Assembly (NCBI RefSeq): GCF_004187715.1
Contig: NZ_QZWF01000002.1
Span: 248,001-312,000 of the forward strand
Source of the DNA: Streptomyces sp. F001
GTDB lineage: Bacteria > Actinomycetota > Actinomycetes > Streptomycetales > Streptomycetaceae
Direction of reading: 5' to 3'
DNA: 64,000 nucleotides
Below the pieces are notes generated by a model that saw only the letters and a program-made list of their open reading frames with translations, searched no databases and was not told the DNA's origin. The translations under genes and the position numbers were made by a program. This document shows positions 52,852-61,830 of this stretch, piece after piece; the stretch's first letter is position 1, and each line of letters opens with the position of its first letter.

Positions 52852-53721
52852 ATGACGCGCCCGATCACGGCAGGGGTCGACGGATCGGAGGAGAGCCTCG
52901 CGGCGCTGGCCTGGGCCGGACGCGAGGCCGTCCGCCGCGGGCTGGCGCTGCGCGTGGTGCACGCCTGGCGGTACGAGCCGCACGCGGCGGTGGAGGGGGA
53001 CCGGGACACCCAGGCCCAGTGGGTGCGCGACACCGTGGCCGGCGCCGTCCGGACCATCACCGAGCGGCATCCCGGCCTGGACGTGTCCGCCGACGTCCTG
53101 GAGGGCGACGCCGTCGACACGCTGGTCGCCGCGGCGGCCGAGGCCGAACTGCTGGTGCTCGGCTCGCGCGGCCACGGCCGGGTCGTCGGCTTCCTGCTGG
53201 GCTCCGTCGGCCAGCAGGTGATCGCCGCGACCACCCGCCCGGTGGTGCTGGTCAGGTCCGGGGACCGGCCCGCGGCCGAGGTGGCCGGCCGTGAGGTCGT
53301 CGTCGGTCAGGAGGGCGGCCCGGAGGACAGCGCCGCCGCGCTGGGGTTCGCGTTCGAGACGGCCGCGGCTCGCGGGGCGACCGTCCGCGCGGTGCGGGCC
53401 TGGACGCTGCCGCCCATGTTCGCCTACAGCCCCGCCTCGCTCCACCTGCTCGACGAGGCCGGCGGCCCCGAGCCGTTCGAGAAGAAGGCGCTGGCCGAGG
53501 CGGTGCAGCCGTGGCGGGACCGGTTCCCGGACGTTCCGGTGGTCGAGCATGTGGAGATGGGCAGCGCCGGTCAGGTGCTGCTGTCGATGGCCGGGCGGGC
53601 CCAGCTGATGGTCGTCGGCCGCCGTGCCCGCCGTACCGCCGTCGGTGCCCGGATCGGCTCGGTCGCCCATGGCGTTCTGCACCACGCGGACTGCCCGGTG
53701 GCCGTGGTCCCGCCCGCCTGA
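52852..53721 (+). CDS. Universal stress protein, tandem UspA domains
   Basis: A 289-residue protein with two Usp domains. The first starts TAGVDGSEESLAALAWAGRE and ends with the ATP loop GSRGHGRVVGFLLGSVGQQV; the second ends VVGRRARRTAVGARIGSVAH followed by CPVAVV. Only the first loop fits the ATP-binding G-2x-G-9x-G-S/T pattern well. Such proteins accumulate in stationary phase or hypoxia. It is divergent from the REC-flavoreductase operon and may share its stress signal. The ATG at 52852 was preferred because alignments begin here. Confidence 0.92.
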   Translation: MTRPITAGVDGSEESLAALAWAGREAVRRGLALRVVHAWRYEPHAAVEGDRDTQAQWVRDTVAGAVRTITERHPGLDVSADVLEGDAVDTLVAAAAEAELLVLGSRGHGRVVGFLLGSVGQQVIAATTRPVVLVRSGDRPAAEVAGREVVVGQEGGPEDSAAALGFAFETAAARGATVRAVRAWTLPPMFAYSPASLHLLDEAGGPEPFEKKALAEAVQPWRDRFPDVPVVEHVEMGSAGQVLLSMAGRAQLMVVGRRARRTAVGARIGSVAHGVLHHADCPVAVVPPA

Positions 53722-53722
53722 G

Positions 53723-54958
53723 TCACTCCGACGACGCGGTCCGTATCGTCTGCCGTGCGTGGGGGAGGATGTTCCTGACGTAGTCCTCGACGGCCATGTC
53801 GAGGCCGATGTCGTGCTGGGCCCGCTCGGACAGGTACCAGCGGTGCTCGAGCAACTGGTGGTAGATCTCGGCGGGGTCCATGCCGCCGCGCAGCTCCGGC
53901 GGAACCGCACGCACGGTGGGCCGGAACACCTCGCGCACCCAGCGGTGGGCGAGCACCTCCGGGCGGGCTGCGAGGGGGTCGCCCGGCGCGTGGTCGTCCT
54001 GGGTGGCCATCCAGCTCTCCAGGTCGTTCAGCAGGCGGCGGGCCTGGTTCTCCTCGGTGTCCAGGCCGGTCAGCCGCAGCAGCTGCCGCTGGTGGTGGCC
54101 CGCGTCGACGACCTTGGGCACGAAGGTGACCGTGTCGCCGTTCGAGGAGTGCTCGATCTGCATCTCGGCCACGTCGAAACCGAGGTCGTTGAGGCGGCGT
54201 ATCCGGCGCTCTATGTAGTGGTACTTGCCCGCCGGGTAGACGGAGGTGCGGGTCAGTTCCTTCCACAGGTCGTCGTAGCGGGCGCAGATCCCGGTGCCGA
54301 ACTCGACCGGGTCGACGGAGGGGTGCAGCGCCCCCGACGCCTCCAGGTCGAGGAGTTCGCCGCTGATGTTGACGCGGGCGAGGTCCAGGTCGTAGTCGCG
54401 CTGCCCCGAGCTCAGCCGCGGGTGCAGTTCGCCGGTCTCGGCGTCGACCAGATACGCGGCGTACGCGCCGGCGTCCCGCCGGAACAGCGTGTTCGACAGC
54501 GAGCAGTCGCCCCAGGCGAACCCGGCCAGGTGCAGCCGCACCAGCAGCACCGCCAGCGCGTCCATCAGCCGGTGCATGGTCGCCGGGCGCATGGTCGTCT
54601 CGAACATCGAGCGGTACGGCATCGAGCCGTTCAGGTGCCGGGTGATCAGCACCGACTCCAGCGGGCCGCCGTCCGCGTCGCTGCGGCCGGTGACCACGGC
54701 CAGCGGGTCCACCGCGGGGATGCCGAGGCGGTCCAGGTCGCGCAGCAGCTCGTACTCGCGCAGGGCGGGGCGCTCGGCGAGCTCCTTGACGGCGACCACC
54801 TCGCCGCCCGCCCGGGCGTAGCGCACCACGTGGCGGGAGATGCCGCGGGGCAGCGGGACGAGGTGGTCCTCCGGCCACTCCTCCAGCGGCAGGTGCCACG
54901 GGAGCTCGAGCAGGAGCGCGGGGTGCTCCGGATTGGTGGCGCTGATCTGCAATGCCAT
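53723..54958 (-). CDS. DUF4032 kinase-fold protein
   Basis: A 411-residue cytoplasmic protein. The N-terminal 220 residues resemble a lipopolysaccharide-kinase/RIO-like fold: VVAVKELAERPALREYELLR (Lys and Glu), AGFAWGDCSLSNTLFRRD (catalytic Asp and Asn) and AYLVDAETGEL (metal Asp). The C-terminal half is the DUF4032 domain with HRWYLSERAQHDIGL. Catalytic residues are in place, so it may be an active small-molecule or protein kinase of unknown substrate. Its stop is 1 base from the convergent universal stress gene. Confidence 0.87.
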   Translation of the reverse strand: MALQISATNPEHPALLLELPWHLPLEEWPEDHLVPLPRGISRHVVRYARAGGEVVAVKELAERPALREYELLRDLDRLGIPAVDPLAVVTGRSDADGGPLESVLITRHLNGSMPYRSMFETTMRPATMHRLMDALAVLLVRLHLAGFAWGDCSLSNTLFRRDAGAYAAYLVDAETGELHPRLSSGQRDYDLDLARVNISGELLDLEASGALHPSVDPVEFGTGICARYDDLWKELTRTSVYPAGKYHYIERRIRRLNDLGFDVAEMQIEHSSNGDTVTFVPKVVDAGHHQRQLLRLTGLDTEENQARRLLNDLESWMATQDDHAPGDPLAARPEVLAHRWVREVFRPTVRAVPPELRGGMDPAEIYHQLLEHRWYLSERAQHDIGLDMAVEDYVRNILPHARQTIRTASSE

Positions 54959-54967
54959 GGCCCGACC

Positions 54968-55714
54968 CTAGACGGCCTGCTCCCTGGCCTGTCGGGCGGC
55001 GTCCCGCACCGCGCCTCGGTGGACCGGCCCGTGCCCGGGCGCCAGCACATCGGCGTCCAGCCCGTCGAACAGCTCCAGCGAGGCCAGGGCCCGGGCGCGC
55101 TCGTGATGGAACATGTCGGGCAGCAGCTGCGGACCCTTCGGCCGTGCCGTGGGGTGTCCGCTGACCAGGGCGTCACCGGAGATCAGCACTCCGGCGTCCG
55201 GCAGGTGGAACGCGCAGTGGCCGAGGGTGTGGCCGGGCGTGTGGACGGGCACGGGACGCCCCGGCAGGTCCAGCGGGCCCGCCGTGGGGAAGGGCCGGGG
55301 CGAGGTCACCGGGTTGTGGGCGGTGCCCCCGGAGCGGATCGCGTGCACCGCCCACGGCAGCACGCCCGGCCGCCAGCCGTTGCGCAGCACCCGGCCGACG
55401 GACACCTGGTGCTGGAAGTCCCGGCGCGCGTGCGGCACTTCGGCCTCGTGCAGGTACACCGGCGTGCCGTAGGTGGTGCTCAGGTACTGAGCGGATCCCA
55501 GATGGTCGTTGTGGGCGTGGGTGATGAGCACGGCCGCCACCGCCTGAGGCGAACTCCCCACCTGGGCAAGGGAGTCGAGGACCTTCTGGCGGTCCCCGGG
55601 ATATCCGGTGTCGACCAGCGTGACGGCGTCCCCCTCGCGGAGGATCACCCAGTTGGTGTTGCTGCCGTGCACCAGGTAGGTGCCGTCGGCAACTTGCTGC
55701 ACATCTGTCCGCAT
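54968..55714 (-). CDS. MBL-fold metallo-hydrolase
   Basis: A 248-residue metallo-beta-lactamase-fold hydrolase with the metal site THAHNDHLG (about residue 66), HTPGHTLGHCAFHLP (His), ISGDALVSG (bridging Asp) and APGHGPVH at the C-terminus. Glyoxalase II-like and quorum-type lactonases share this pattern; the substrate is unknown. It lies 9 bases upstream of the DUF4032 gene in the same direction, so they are probably co-transcribed. Confidence 0.92.
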   Translation of the reverse strand: MRTDVQQVADGTYLVHGSNTNWVILREGDAVTLVDTGYPGDRQKVLDSLAQVGSSPQAVAAVLITHAHNDHLGSAQYLSTTYGTPVYLHEAEVPHARRDFQHQVSVGRVLRNGWRPGVLPWAVHAIRSGGTAHNPVTSPRPFPTAGPLDLPGRPVPVHTPGHTLGHCAFHLPDAGVLISGDALVSGHPTARPKGPQLLPDMFHHERARALASLELFDGLDADVLAPGHGPVHRGAVRDAARQAREQAV

Positions 55715-55826
55715 GATCGTCCCGCATGGTGAGGTCCGTGCCCGACGAGGACAGCAAAGCAGATCACGAGGCCGGCCTCTGCGGAGGGTGCCCCTTGCCC
55801 ACGGGGCCTGCCCGGCCGCGCCGTGC

Positions 55827-56447
55827 TCAGTTCACGCCGTGCGGGCGGAACTGGATGCTGATGCGCGGCCCCGCGGCCCGCGTGGTCTTCGGCACGCAGT
55901 GCTCCCATGTCCGCTGACACGAACCGCCCATCACGATGAGGTCGCCGTGGCCCAAGGGGCGCCGTACGGTGTCGCCGCCCCGCATCGGACGCAGCAGGAG
56001 GTCCCGGGGAGCGCCCATGGACAGGATGGCGACCATGGTGTCCTCGCGCGCACCACGGCCGGTCCGGTCACCGTGCCAGGCGACACTGTCCCGTCCGTCG
56101 CGGTAGTAGCAGAGCCCGGCCGTGACGAACGGCTCGCCCAGCTCGTCGGCGTAGTGCACGGTGAGCGTGTCGCGCGCCTCGGTGAGCACCGGGTGCGGCA
56201 GCGGGTCGCCCGCCTCGCAGTACGCCAGCAGCCTGGGTACGTCGACCACGTGGTCGTACATCGTGCGGCGCTCGGCCCGCCATGGCACCTCGGCCGCCAG
56301 CTGTTCGAACAGCGCGTCGGACCCGCTCAGCCACCCGGGCAGTACGTCGATCCAGGCGCCGGAGCCGAGCTCGGTGCGGCGCAGGCCGTCGAGGGAGCCG
56401 AGCCGGAGCTCGTCGGTCTGGTCGAAGAGCGAACCCTGGAGGTGCAT
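55827..56447 (-). CDS. AlkB-type Fe(II)/2-oxoglutarate dioxygenase
   Basis: A 206-residue DNA/RNA-dealkylation repair enzyme. Iron ligands: His and Asp in VAWHGDRTG (about residue 120), second His in TWEHCVPK; the 2-oxoglutarate arginines are in PRISIQFRPHG at the end. It removes methyl or etheno adducts from bases by oxidation. I chose the ATG at 56447 because GGAG is 8 bases upstream; ATGs at 56453 and 56483 are in frame. Divergent from the TetR gene. Confidence 0.9.
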   Translation of the reverse strand: MHLQGSLFDQTDELRLGSLDGLRRTELGSGAWIDVLPGWLSGSDALFEQLAAEVPWRAERRTMYDHVVDVPRLLAYCEAGDPLPHPVLTEARDTLTVHYADELGEPFVTAGLCYYRDGRDSVAWHGDRTGRGAREDTMVAILSMGAPRDLLLRPMRGGDTVRRPLGHGDLIVMGGSCQRTWEHCVPKTTRAAGPRISIQFRPHGVN

Positions 56448-56529
56448 GGCCATGGCTCCAGCGTACCGTTGATTCGAATGCATGTTCCATTATTGTGGCG
56501 GGCCGAACTGACGCCGTCCCGACCCTTTG

Positions 56530-56562
56530 GATACATTCCTGTATCGGATACATTCACGTATC
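56530..56562. promoter_or_regulatory. Two tandem 16-bp palindromes upstream of the TetR gene
   Basis: GATACATTCCTGTATC (56530-56545) and GATACATTCACGTATC (56547-56562), one base apart, each an inverted GATAC/GTATC with a 6-base centre. Their 17-base repeat unit puts two regulator dimers on nearly the same DNA face. They lie 17-49 bases before the TetR ATG, in a GC-poor patch. Confidence 0.75.
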
Positions 56563-56578
56563 GAACGGAGGGGCGGAC

Positions 56579-57220
56579 ATGGTGGCGGAGGGAACGACCG
56601 GGCGCGTGACCAGGCGCCGCGTCCGCACGCGTGCCAACCTCCTGGACGCCGCGTTCGAGGTGTTCGCGGCCAAGGGGTTCGGGCGGGTCTCGATCGAGGA
56701 GGTGTGCGAGGCCGCCGGCTACAGCCGCGGTGCCTTCTACTCGAACTTCGCCAGCCTGGACGAGCTGTTCTTCGCTCTCTACCGGCAGCGGGCCGACCTC
56801 ATCGCCGAGCAGGTCTCCGGGGCGCTTGCCCTGGACGGACCGGACCTCGACGTGCCCGCCGCCGTCGACCGGGTCACCGAGGTGCTGCTCCTCGACCTGG
56901 ACTGGCTCCTGGTCAAGACGGACTTCCTCGTGCACGCCGCCCGTGACCCGGCCGTCGCGCAGACCCTCCTGGAGCACCGGGCCCGGCTGCGCGGGGCCAT
57001 CGCGCAGCGGCTCGCCCGCGCCGTCCGGGGCCACACCGCACTGCCCGCCGTACTCGGCGACATCGACGCCGCCGCCCACGCGGTGGTCGCCGCCTACGAC
57101 GGAGTCACCACCCAACTGCTGCTGGACAAGGACGTCGAGCATGCGCGCGCGTGGCTCAAGCAGCTGCTCACCGCGCTGCTGACCGACGGCAGCGGCACAC
57201 CCGAACTGAGACCCCAATGA
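56579..57220 (+). CDS. TetR-family regulator
   Basis: A 213-residue repressor. The helix-turn-helix is in TRANLLDAAFEVFAAKGFGR and VSIEEVCEAAGYSRGAFYSN then FASLDELFFAL; the C-terminal ligand domain is helical. Two tandem palindromes immediately upstream are the likely operators. It overlaps or nearly abuts the FAD dehydrogenase gene downstream, so it probably controls that enzyme and senses its substrate. GGAGGGG ribosome site before the ATG. Confidence 0.92.
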   Translation: MVAEGTTGRVTRRRVRTRANLLDAAFEVFAAKGFGRVSIEEVCEAAGYSRGAFYSNFASLDELFFALYRQRADLIAEQVSGALALDGPDLDVPAAVDRVTEVLLLDLDWLLVKTDFLVHAARDPAVAQTLLEHRARLRGAIAQRLARAVRGHTALPAVLGDIDAAAHAVVAAYDGVTTQLLLDKDVEHARAWLKQLLTALLTDGSGTPELRPQ

Positions 57221-57237
57221 GAAGGGCAACGGTCCCC

Positions 57238-58920
57238 ATGGACGCCACGGACGCGGACGTCATCGTCGTCGGAGCCGGTCTCGCAGGCCTGGTCGCGGCG
57301 CACGAACTCACCAGCCGGGGCCGCAGGGTCGCCCTGGTGGACCAGGAGAACGCCGCCAACCTCGGCGGCCAGGCCTTCTGGTCCTTCGGCGGGCTGTTCC
57401 TCGTCGACTCCCCGGAGCAGCGCCGGCTGGGCGTCAAGGACTCCCTCGACCTGGCCTGGAACGACTGGCAGGGCAGCGCCGGGTTCGACCGGCTCGACGA
57501 CGAGGACTCCTGGGCGGTGCGCTGGGCCCGCGCCTACGTCGAGTTCGCGGCCGGCGAGAAGCGGTCCTGGCTGGAGGAGCACGGCATCAAGTTCCTGCCG
57601 ACGGTCGGCTGGGCCGAGCGCGGCGACCTGCGCGCCGCCGGACACGGCAACTCCGTACCCCGCTTCCACATCGCATGGGGCACCGGCACAGGGGTCGTCG
57701 AGCCGTTCGTCCGGTACGCCGAGCAGGCCGCGCGCGACGGACTGCTCACCTTCCATCACCGGCACCGGGTCGACGAGCTCGTCATCGAGGACGGCGCGGC
57801 ACGCGGGGTGCGCGGCACGGTGCTCGCCGCCGACGACTCGCCCCGCGGCGTCGCCTCCAACCGTGACCGCGTGGGCGAGTTCGAACTCACCGCCCAGGCC
57901 GTGGTCGTCACCACCGGCGGCATCGGCGCCGACCACGACATCGTCCGCCGCTACTGGCCCGAGCGGCTCGGCACGCCGCCCGCCGAGATGGTCACCGGCG
58001 TCCCCGCGTACGTCGACGGGCGGATGCTCGACATCAGTGCGCAGGCGGGCGTACGGCTGGTCAACCGCGACCGCATGTGGCACTACACCGAGGGCCTGCA
58101 GAACTGGGACCCGATCTGGCCCGGCCACGGCATCCGCATCCTGCCCGGACCGTCCTCGATGTGGTTCGACGCCCTCGGCCGCCGCCTGCCCGAACCGTGC
58201 CTGCCCGGATACGACACTCTCAGCACCCTGAAGCACCTGCGGACCACCGAGGACATCGCCGGGTACGACCACTCCTGGTTCATCCTCACCCAGAAGATCA
58301 TCGAGAAGGAGTTCGCGCTGTCGGGCTCCGAGCAGAACCCCGACATCACTGCCAAGGACCGCAAGGCGTTCCTGCGTGACCGTGTGCTGGGCAAGGGCGC
58401 GCCCGGCCCGGTGGCGGCCTTCCTGCGCAACGGCGCCGACTTCGTGACCGCGCCCGACCTCGAACAGCTCGTCGACAAGATGAACGGCCTGACCGACAAG
58501 CCGCTCCTCGACGCAGTCGCGCTCCGCCGCCAGATCGAGGCCCGCGATCTGCAGATCGCCAACCCCTACAGCAAGGACGCCCAGGTGCAGGGCATGCGCA
58601 ACGCCCGCCGCTACATCGGCGACCGCCTCGGCCGGGTCGCCACCCCGCACCGCATCCTCGACCCCGGGGCCGGACCGCTCATCGGCGTCAAGCTGCACGT
58701 CCTGACCCGCAAGACCCTCGGCGGCATCCAGACCGACCTCGACTCGCGCGCCCTGGGCGTCGACGGACAGCCGATCGACGGTCTGTACGCGGCGGGCGAG
58801 GTGGCCGGCTTCGGCGGTGGCGGCGTGCACGGCTACAACGCGCTGGAAGGCACCTTCCTCGGCGGCTGCCTCTTCTCGGGGCGCGCGGCGGGCCGGGCGG
58901 CCGCACGGCAGACCGCCTGA
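57238..58920 (+). CDS. FAD-binding dehydrogenase (ketosteroid-dehydrogenase/fumarate-reductase-like)
   Basis: A 560-residue flavoprotein. The FAD dinucleotide fold is ADVIVVGAGLAGLVAAHELT; later motifs are GGQAFWSFGGLFLVD, QAVVVTTGGIG and the C-terminal GLYAAGEVAGFGGGGVHGYN then ALEGTFLGGCLFSGR. This places it with FAD-binding dehydrogenases related to KstD and fumarate reductase flavoproteins. The substrate is unknown. The ATG at 57238 has GAAGGG upstream and fits homologues; the ATG at 57217 overlaps the TetR stop and lacks a ribosome site. Probably regulated by that TetR. Confidence 0.88.
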   Translation: MDATDADVIVVGAGLAGLVAAHELTSRGRRVALVDQENAANLGGQAFWSFGGLFLVDSPEQRRLGVKDSLDLAWNDWQGSAGFDRLDDEDSWAVRWARAYVEFAAGEKRSWLEEHGIKFLPTVGWAERGDLRAAGHGNSVPRFHIAWGTGTGVVEPFVRYAEQAARDGLLTFHHRHRVDELVIEDGAARGVRGTVLAADDSPRGVASNRDRVGEFELTAQAVVVTTGGIGADHDIVRRYWPERLGTPPAEMVTGVPAYVDGRMLDISAQAGVRLVNRDRMWHYTEGLQNWDPIWPGHGIRILPGPSSMWFDALGRRLPEPCLPGYDTLSTLKHLRTTEDIAGYDHSWFILTQKIIEKEFALSGSEQNPDITAKDRKAFLRDRVLGKGAPGPVAAFLRNGADFVTAPDLEQLVDKMNGLTDKPLLDAVALRRQIEARDLQIANPYSKDAQVQGMRNARRYIGDRLGRVATPHRILDPGAGPLIGVKLHVLTRKTLGGIQTDLDSRALGVDGQPIDGLYAAGEVAGFGGGGVHGYNALEGTFLGGCLFSGRAAGRAAARQTA

Positions 58921-58942
58921 GGCACACCGACGGCCCGCCCCC

Positions 58943-59293
58943 TCACGCCTGAAGGAGGCGGGCCAGCACCGCCGCGTGGCTCTGCTCCGGGGACTTGGCG
59001 GCGGTCAGCAGCGTCACCGTCGCCTTGCGTGCCGACGCGCGCAGCCCGTCGAGGAGCTCGGCCGCCTCGGGCTCGGCCAGCTCGGCCTCGTAGCGGCGCG
59101 CGAACTCCTCGTACGATCCCTCGCCTGCGTGGTACCAGCGGCGCAGTTCGGTGGACGGGGTGAGGGCCTTCGGCCACTCGTCCACGTGTGCCGCGTCCTT
59201 TGCCAGGCCGCGCGGCCAGAGGCGGTCGACCAGGACACGCACGCCGTCCTCGGCTTCCGGTGGTTCGTAGACGCGGCGCACACGGACACTCAC
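58943..59293 (-). CDS. DUF488 family protein
   Basis: A 116-residue protein with the DUF488 pattern: VRVRRVYEPPEAEDGVRVLV followed by DRLWPRGLAKDAAHVDEWPK, then FARRYEAEL and VTLLTAAKSPEQSHAAVL. The two conserved residues near LWPRG suggest an active site, but no activity is known. GTG start at 59293 with GAAAGG upstream; a longer in-frame start is not conserved. Convergent with the FAD dehydrogenase. Confidence 0.88.
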   Translation of the reverse strand: MSVRVRRVYEPPEAEDGVRVLVDRLWPRGLAKDAAHVDEWPKALTPSTELRRWYHAGEGSYEEFARRYEAELAEPEAAELLDGLRASARKATVTLLTAAKSPEQSHAAVLARLLQA

Positions 59294-59342
59294 GATCGGG
59301 GCCTTTCTCGGGGCGGCTCGTGCCGGGAGCGTACGCCGGCGG

Positions 59343-59576
59343 GTGGTAGCAGCCGTGGAACCCGGGGAGTGGATCTGTTGGCCGTTGAGTGTGGTCGTTG
59401 AGCACGGCGACGTGATCTTTTCGGGTGGTGGACGTGTGGGCGGGGTGCGGGAGGTGGCGGCTCCGTTCGTGGTGCCCGGCCCCTCGGGAGTGGCGATCCG
59501 CGACCGGCTCAAGGGGCTCACGCCCGAGGACGAGATGGTGCTGCAGCTGGCCGGCGACCACCGCAGCGGACGCTGA
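59343..59576 (+). pseudogene. Probable N-terminal fragment of a transposase-like protein
   Basis: A 77-codon frame whose middle, VREVAAPFVVPGPSGVAIRD then RLKGLTPEDEMVLQLAGDH, resembles the start of OrfB-type transposases found in Streptomyces, which continue for several hundred residues. Here it stops after HRSGR. No terminal repeats or other transposase parts lie nearby. Identification is from memory of similar N-termini and is uncertain; it may also be chance. Confidence 0.35.
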
Positions 59577-59596
59577 CCCCTTGGGACGGGAGCTCC

Positions 59597-60496
59597 TCAG
59601 CGCGGGCGCAGGGTTTGCACGGCCGTGGCCGTCACGGCGTCCGCCACCGCCGCGAGGGCGGGCGAGTCCAGTTTCCACTGCTGCCAGTACAGCGGGACGT
59701 CCACCGCGCGGTCGGGGGCGAGCTGGACCAGCCGGCCGGAGCGCAGCAGCGGGTCGGCCTGGACCTCGGGCACCACGCCCCAGCCGAGGCCCGCGGCGAC
59801 GGCTTCGACGAAGCCGTCCGAGGTGGGCACGAAGTGCCGTACGGGGCTCGCGCCGCCCCTGCCGCGCCGCAGCCGGCGTACGAAACCGTCCTGGAGGTCG
59901 TCCCGCCGGTCGAAGACGACGACCGGCGCGTCCGCGAGCGTCTCCCGCAGCGGTCCGTCGAGATGCCGCTCGGCGAAGTCCGGGCGGGCCACGGCGACGT
60001 AGCGCATCGTGCCGAGCGCGCGCACGGAACACCCCGTCACGGGAACCGACGACGACGTCACCGCCGCCATCACCAGCCCCTCGCGCAGCAGCGCCGCGGT
60101 GTGGTCCTGGTCCTCGCGGCGCAGTTCGAAGCAGAGCCGCAGCTTCTCGGGGACGCAGGTGAGCGCCGGCAGGAACCAGGTCGCCAGCGAGTCGGAGTTC
60201 ACCGCGATCGACACCCGGGTCGCCTCCCCGGCGCCGCTCATGCCGAGCTCGGCGCGTGCGTCCCGCTCCAGCCGGGCCAGCTGGCGCGCCAGCCGCACCA
60301 CGACCTCGCCCGACTCCGTCGGCCGCACCGGCTTCGTCCGCATCAGCAGGATCCGTCCGGTGCGCTGCTCCAGGGCCTTCACCCGCTGACTGACCGCCGA
60401 CGGCGTCACATGCAGGGCGGCCGCCGCCGCGTCGAAGGTGCCCTCGTCCACGACCGCGAGCAGGGTCTGCACCTGGTCGAGAGGAAGCTCCGTCAT
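59597..60496 (-). CDS. ArgP/IciA-type LysR regulator
   Basis: A 299-residue LysR protein: winged helix LDQVQTLLAVVDEGTFDAAA then AALHVTPSAVSQRVKALEQR, followed by an effector domain. The sequence is of the ArgP/LysG type, which activates a basic-amino-acid exporter when Lys or Arg is high. It is divergent from a LysE-type exporter gene, exactly the arrangement of lysG-lysE and argP-argO. The 94-base intergenic region has an AT-rich inverted repeat. Confidence 0.93.
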   Translation of the reverse strand: MTELPLDQVQTLLAVVDEGTFDAAAAALHVTPSAVSQRVKALEQRTGRILLMRTKPVRPTESGEVVVRLARQLARLERDARAELGMSGAGEATRVSIAVNSDSLATWFLPALTCVPEKLRLCFELRREDQDHTAALLREGLVMAAVTSSSVPVTGCSVRALGTMRYVAVARPDFAERHLDGPLRETLADAPVVVFDRRDDLQDGFVRRLRRGRGGASPVRHFVPTSDGFVEAVAAGLGWGVVPEVQADPLLRSGRLVQLAPDRAVDVPLYWQQWKLDSPALAAVADAVTATAVQTLRPR

Positions 60497-60527
60497 CACC
60501 CGCTCCGTGCCTCAGGGTCATTATGAG

Positions 60528-60555
60528 AGCTAATGATACTTAAGAATCTTTAGCT
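60528..60555. promoter_or_regulatory. Inverted repeat in the argP-lysE intergenic region
   Basis: AGCTAA (60528-60533) and TTAGCT (60550-60555) flank a 16-base AT-rich centre. LysR activators bind such dyads between divergent genes. The site lies 35 bases upstream of the exporter start. Confidence 0.5.
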
Positions 60556-60590
60556 ATACCTTCGGACGCCGCGTCCGTAGCGTCGATGCC

Positions 60591-61208
60591 ATGTCCCACA
60601 CCCTGACCGCCGCGGCCGCCGGATTCGGCACCGGCCTCTCGCTCATCGTCGCCATCGGCGCCCAGAACGCCTTCGTCCTGCGCCAGGGCGTCCGCCGGGA
60701 GGCGGTCCTCGCCGTCGTCGGCATCTGCGCACTGTCCGATGCCCTCCTGATCGCCCTCGGTGTCGGCGGTGTCGGCGCGGTGGTGGTGGCCTGGCCCGGC
60801 GCGCTGACCGTGGTGGGCTGGATCGGCGGGGCGTTCCTGCTCGGCTACGGAGCACTCGCCGCCCGCCGCGTGCTCAAGCCCGGGGAGGCGGCCCTGCGCA
60901 CGGAGGGCGAGGCCGCCGGGTCGCGTCGGCGGGCGGTGCTCACCTGTCTGGCGATGACCTGGCTCAACCCGCACGTCTACCTCGACACCGTGTTCCTGCT
61001 CGGCTCCGTCGCCGCCGACCAGGGTCCGCTGCGCTGGACGTTCGGCGTCGGAGCGGTGGCCGCCAGCCTCTGCTGGTTCACCGCGCTCGGCTTCGGGGCC
61101 CGGCTGCTCGGCCGCTGGCTGGTCCGGCCCGCCGCCTGGCGGGTGCTGGACGGACTCGTCGCCGCAACCATGATCGTCCTTGGCGTCACGCTCATCGCCG
61201 GCAGCTGA
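60591..61208 (+). CDS. LysE/ArgO-family amino-acid exporter
   Basis: A 205-residue membrane protein with six helices. Hallmarks: GFGTGLSLIVAIGAQNAFVL then RQGVRRE (helix 1 and loop) and MTWLNPHVYLDTVFLLGSVA (helix 4, Asn-Pro-His conserved). It exports lysine or arginine, protecting against intracellular excess during peptide use. Control by the divergent ArgP-type gene is expected. The ATG at 60591 agrees with the family N-terminus. Confidence 0.93.
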   Translation: MSHTLTAAAAGFGTGLSLIVAIGAQNAFVLRQGVRREAVLAVVGICALSDALLIALGVGGVGAVVVAWPGALTVVGWIGGAFLLGYGALAARRVLKPGEAALRTEGEAAGSRRRAVLTCLAMTWLNPHVYLDTVFLLGSVAADQGPLRWTFGVGAVAASLCWFTALGFGARLLGRWLVRPAAWRVLDGLVAATMIVLGVTLIAGS

Positions 61209-61320
61209 TCGCTCCGGCGCGAGCGTCCGCACGGGGCTGCGACGGTGATCGCCGGCTCCGCAGGATCACTGACCCCGGCCGCCTTCGTTCCGGAGCTGCG
61301 CCGGTACCCCGTCCGGCCCC

Positions 61321-61830
61321 CTACAGGCCGCCACTGCGCCGGTGGAGCGAGTACTGCTCCATCAGCTGGCCGCGGGTCATCTCCAGCCGGGACGCGAGGA
61401 TCTCGGCGACGATCCGTACCAGCGTCATGCCGAGCTGCGGATCCTCCTCGCACAGCTCGAGCACGGGCTGCGCCTCGAACTCGTAGGCGCGTACGGGGCT
61501 GAAGGCCACCGCGCCGAAGTCCCACTGGTGCGGCGGGAACAGCCAGGACCAGCCCAGCAGATCGCCCGAGCCGAGAGTGGCGACGGTCACCCGCTGCAGC
61601 GACGTCACCTGCTGGTCGAGCGAGACCGCCCCGGAACGGATGACCCAGAAACGGTCGGCCGTGCCGCCCGCCTCGAAGATCCGGGTGTCCTCGGGGAAGG
61701 ACACCTCCCGGCCGAGCGCCATCAGTCGCCCGCGCTGCGGCGGGGGAAGGGCGGTCAGCAGTTTCGTCGCTTTGGTCATGGCGCGGAGCTCCTCGCCGGC
61801 GATCGGTTCCGGTGCTGTTCCTATGCCCAT
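61321..61830 (-). CDS. Cyclic-nucleotide-binding-domain protein (Crp/Fnr-like barrel, no HTH)
   Basis: A 169-residue protein dominated by a cNMP-type beta barrel: EVSFPEDTRIFEAGGTADRF then WVIRSGAVSLDQQ, LGSGDLLGWSWLF and the C-helix LVRIVAEILASRLEMTRGQL. There is no C-terminal DNA-binding domain, so it is not a full Crp. The glycine/arginine pocket residues for cAMP are not clear (W-S-W replaces the usual R-S/T). Starts at 61830 or 61779 are both possible. Convergent with the LysE gene. Confidence 0.82.
   Translation of the reverse strand: MGIGTAPEPIAGEELRAMTKATKLLTALPPPQRGRLMALGREVSFPEDTRIFEAGGTADRFWVIRSGAVSLDQQVTSLQRVTVATLGSGDLLGWSWLFPPHQWDFGAVAFSPVRAYEFEAQPVLELCEEDPQLGMTLVRIVAEILASRLEMTRGQLMEQYSLHRRSGGL

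Noticed and set aside
49495..53910. A continuous open frame of 1471 codons on the minus strand
   Set aside because: It results from high GC, which removes stops. Only the part ending at 49495 and starting at 50955 has kinase domains; the rest is the antisense or shifted reading of other genes with Arg/Gly-rich nonsense.
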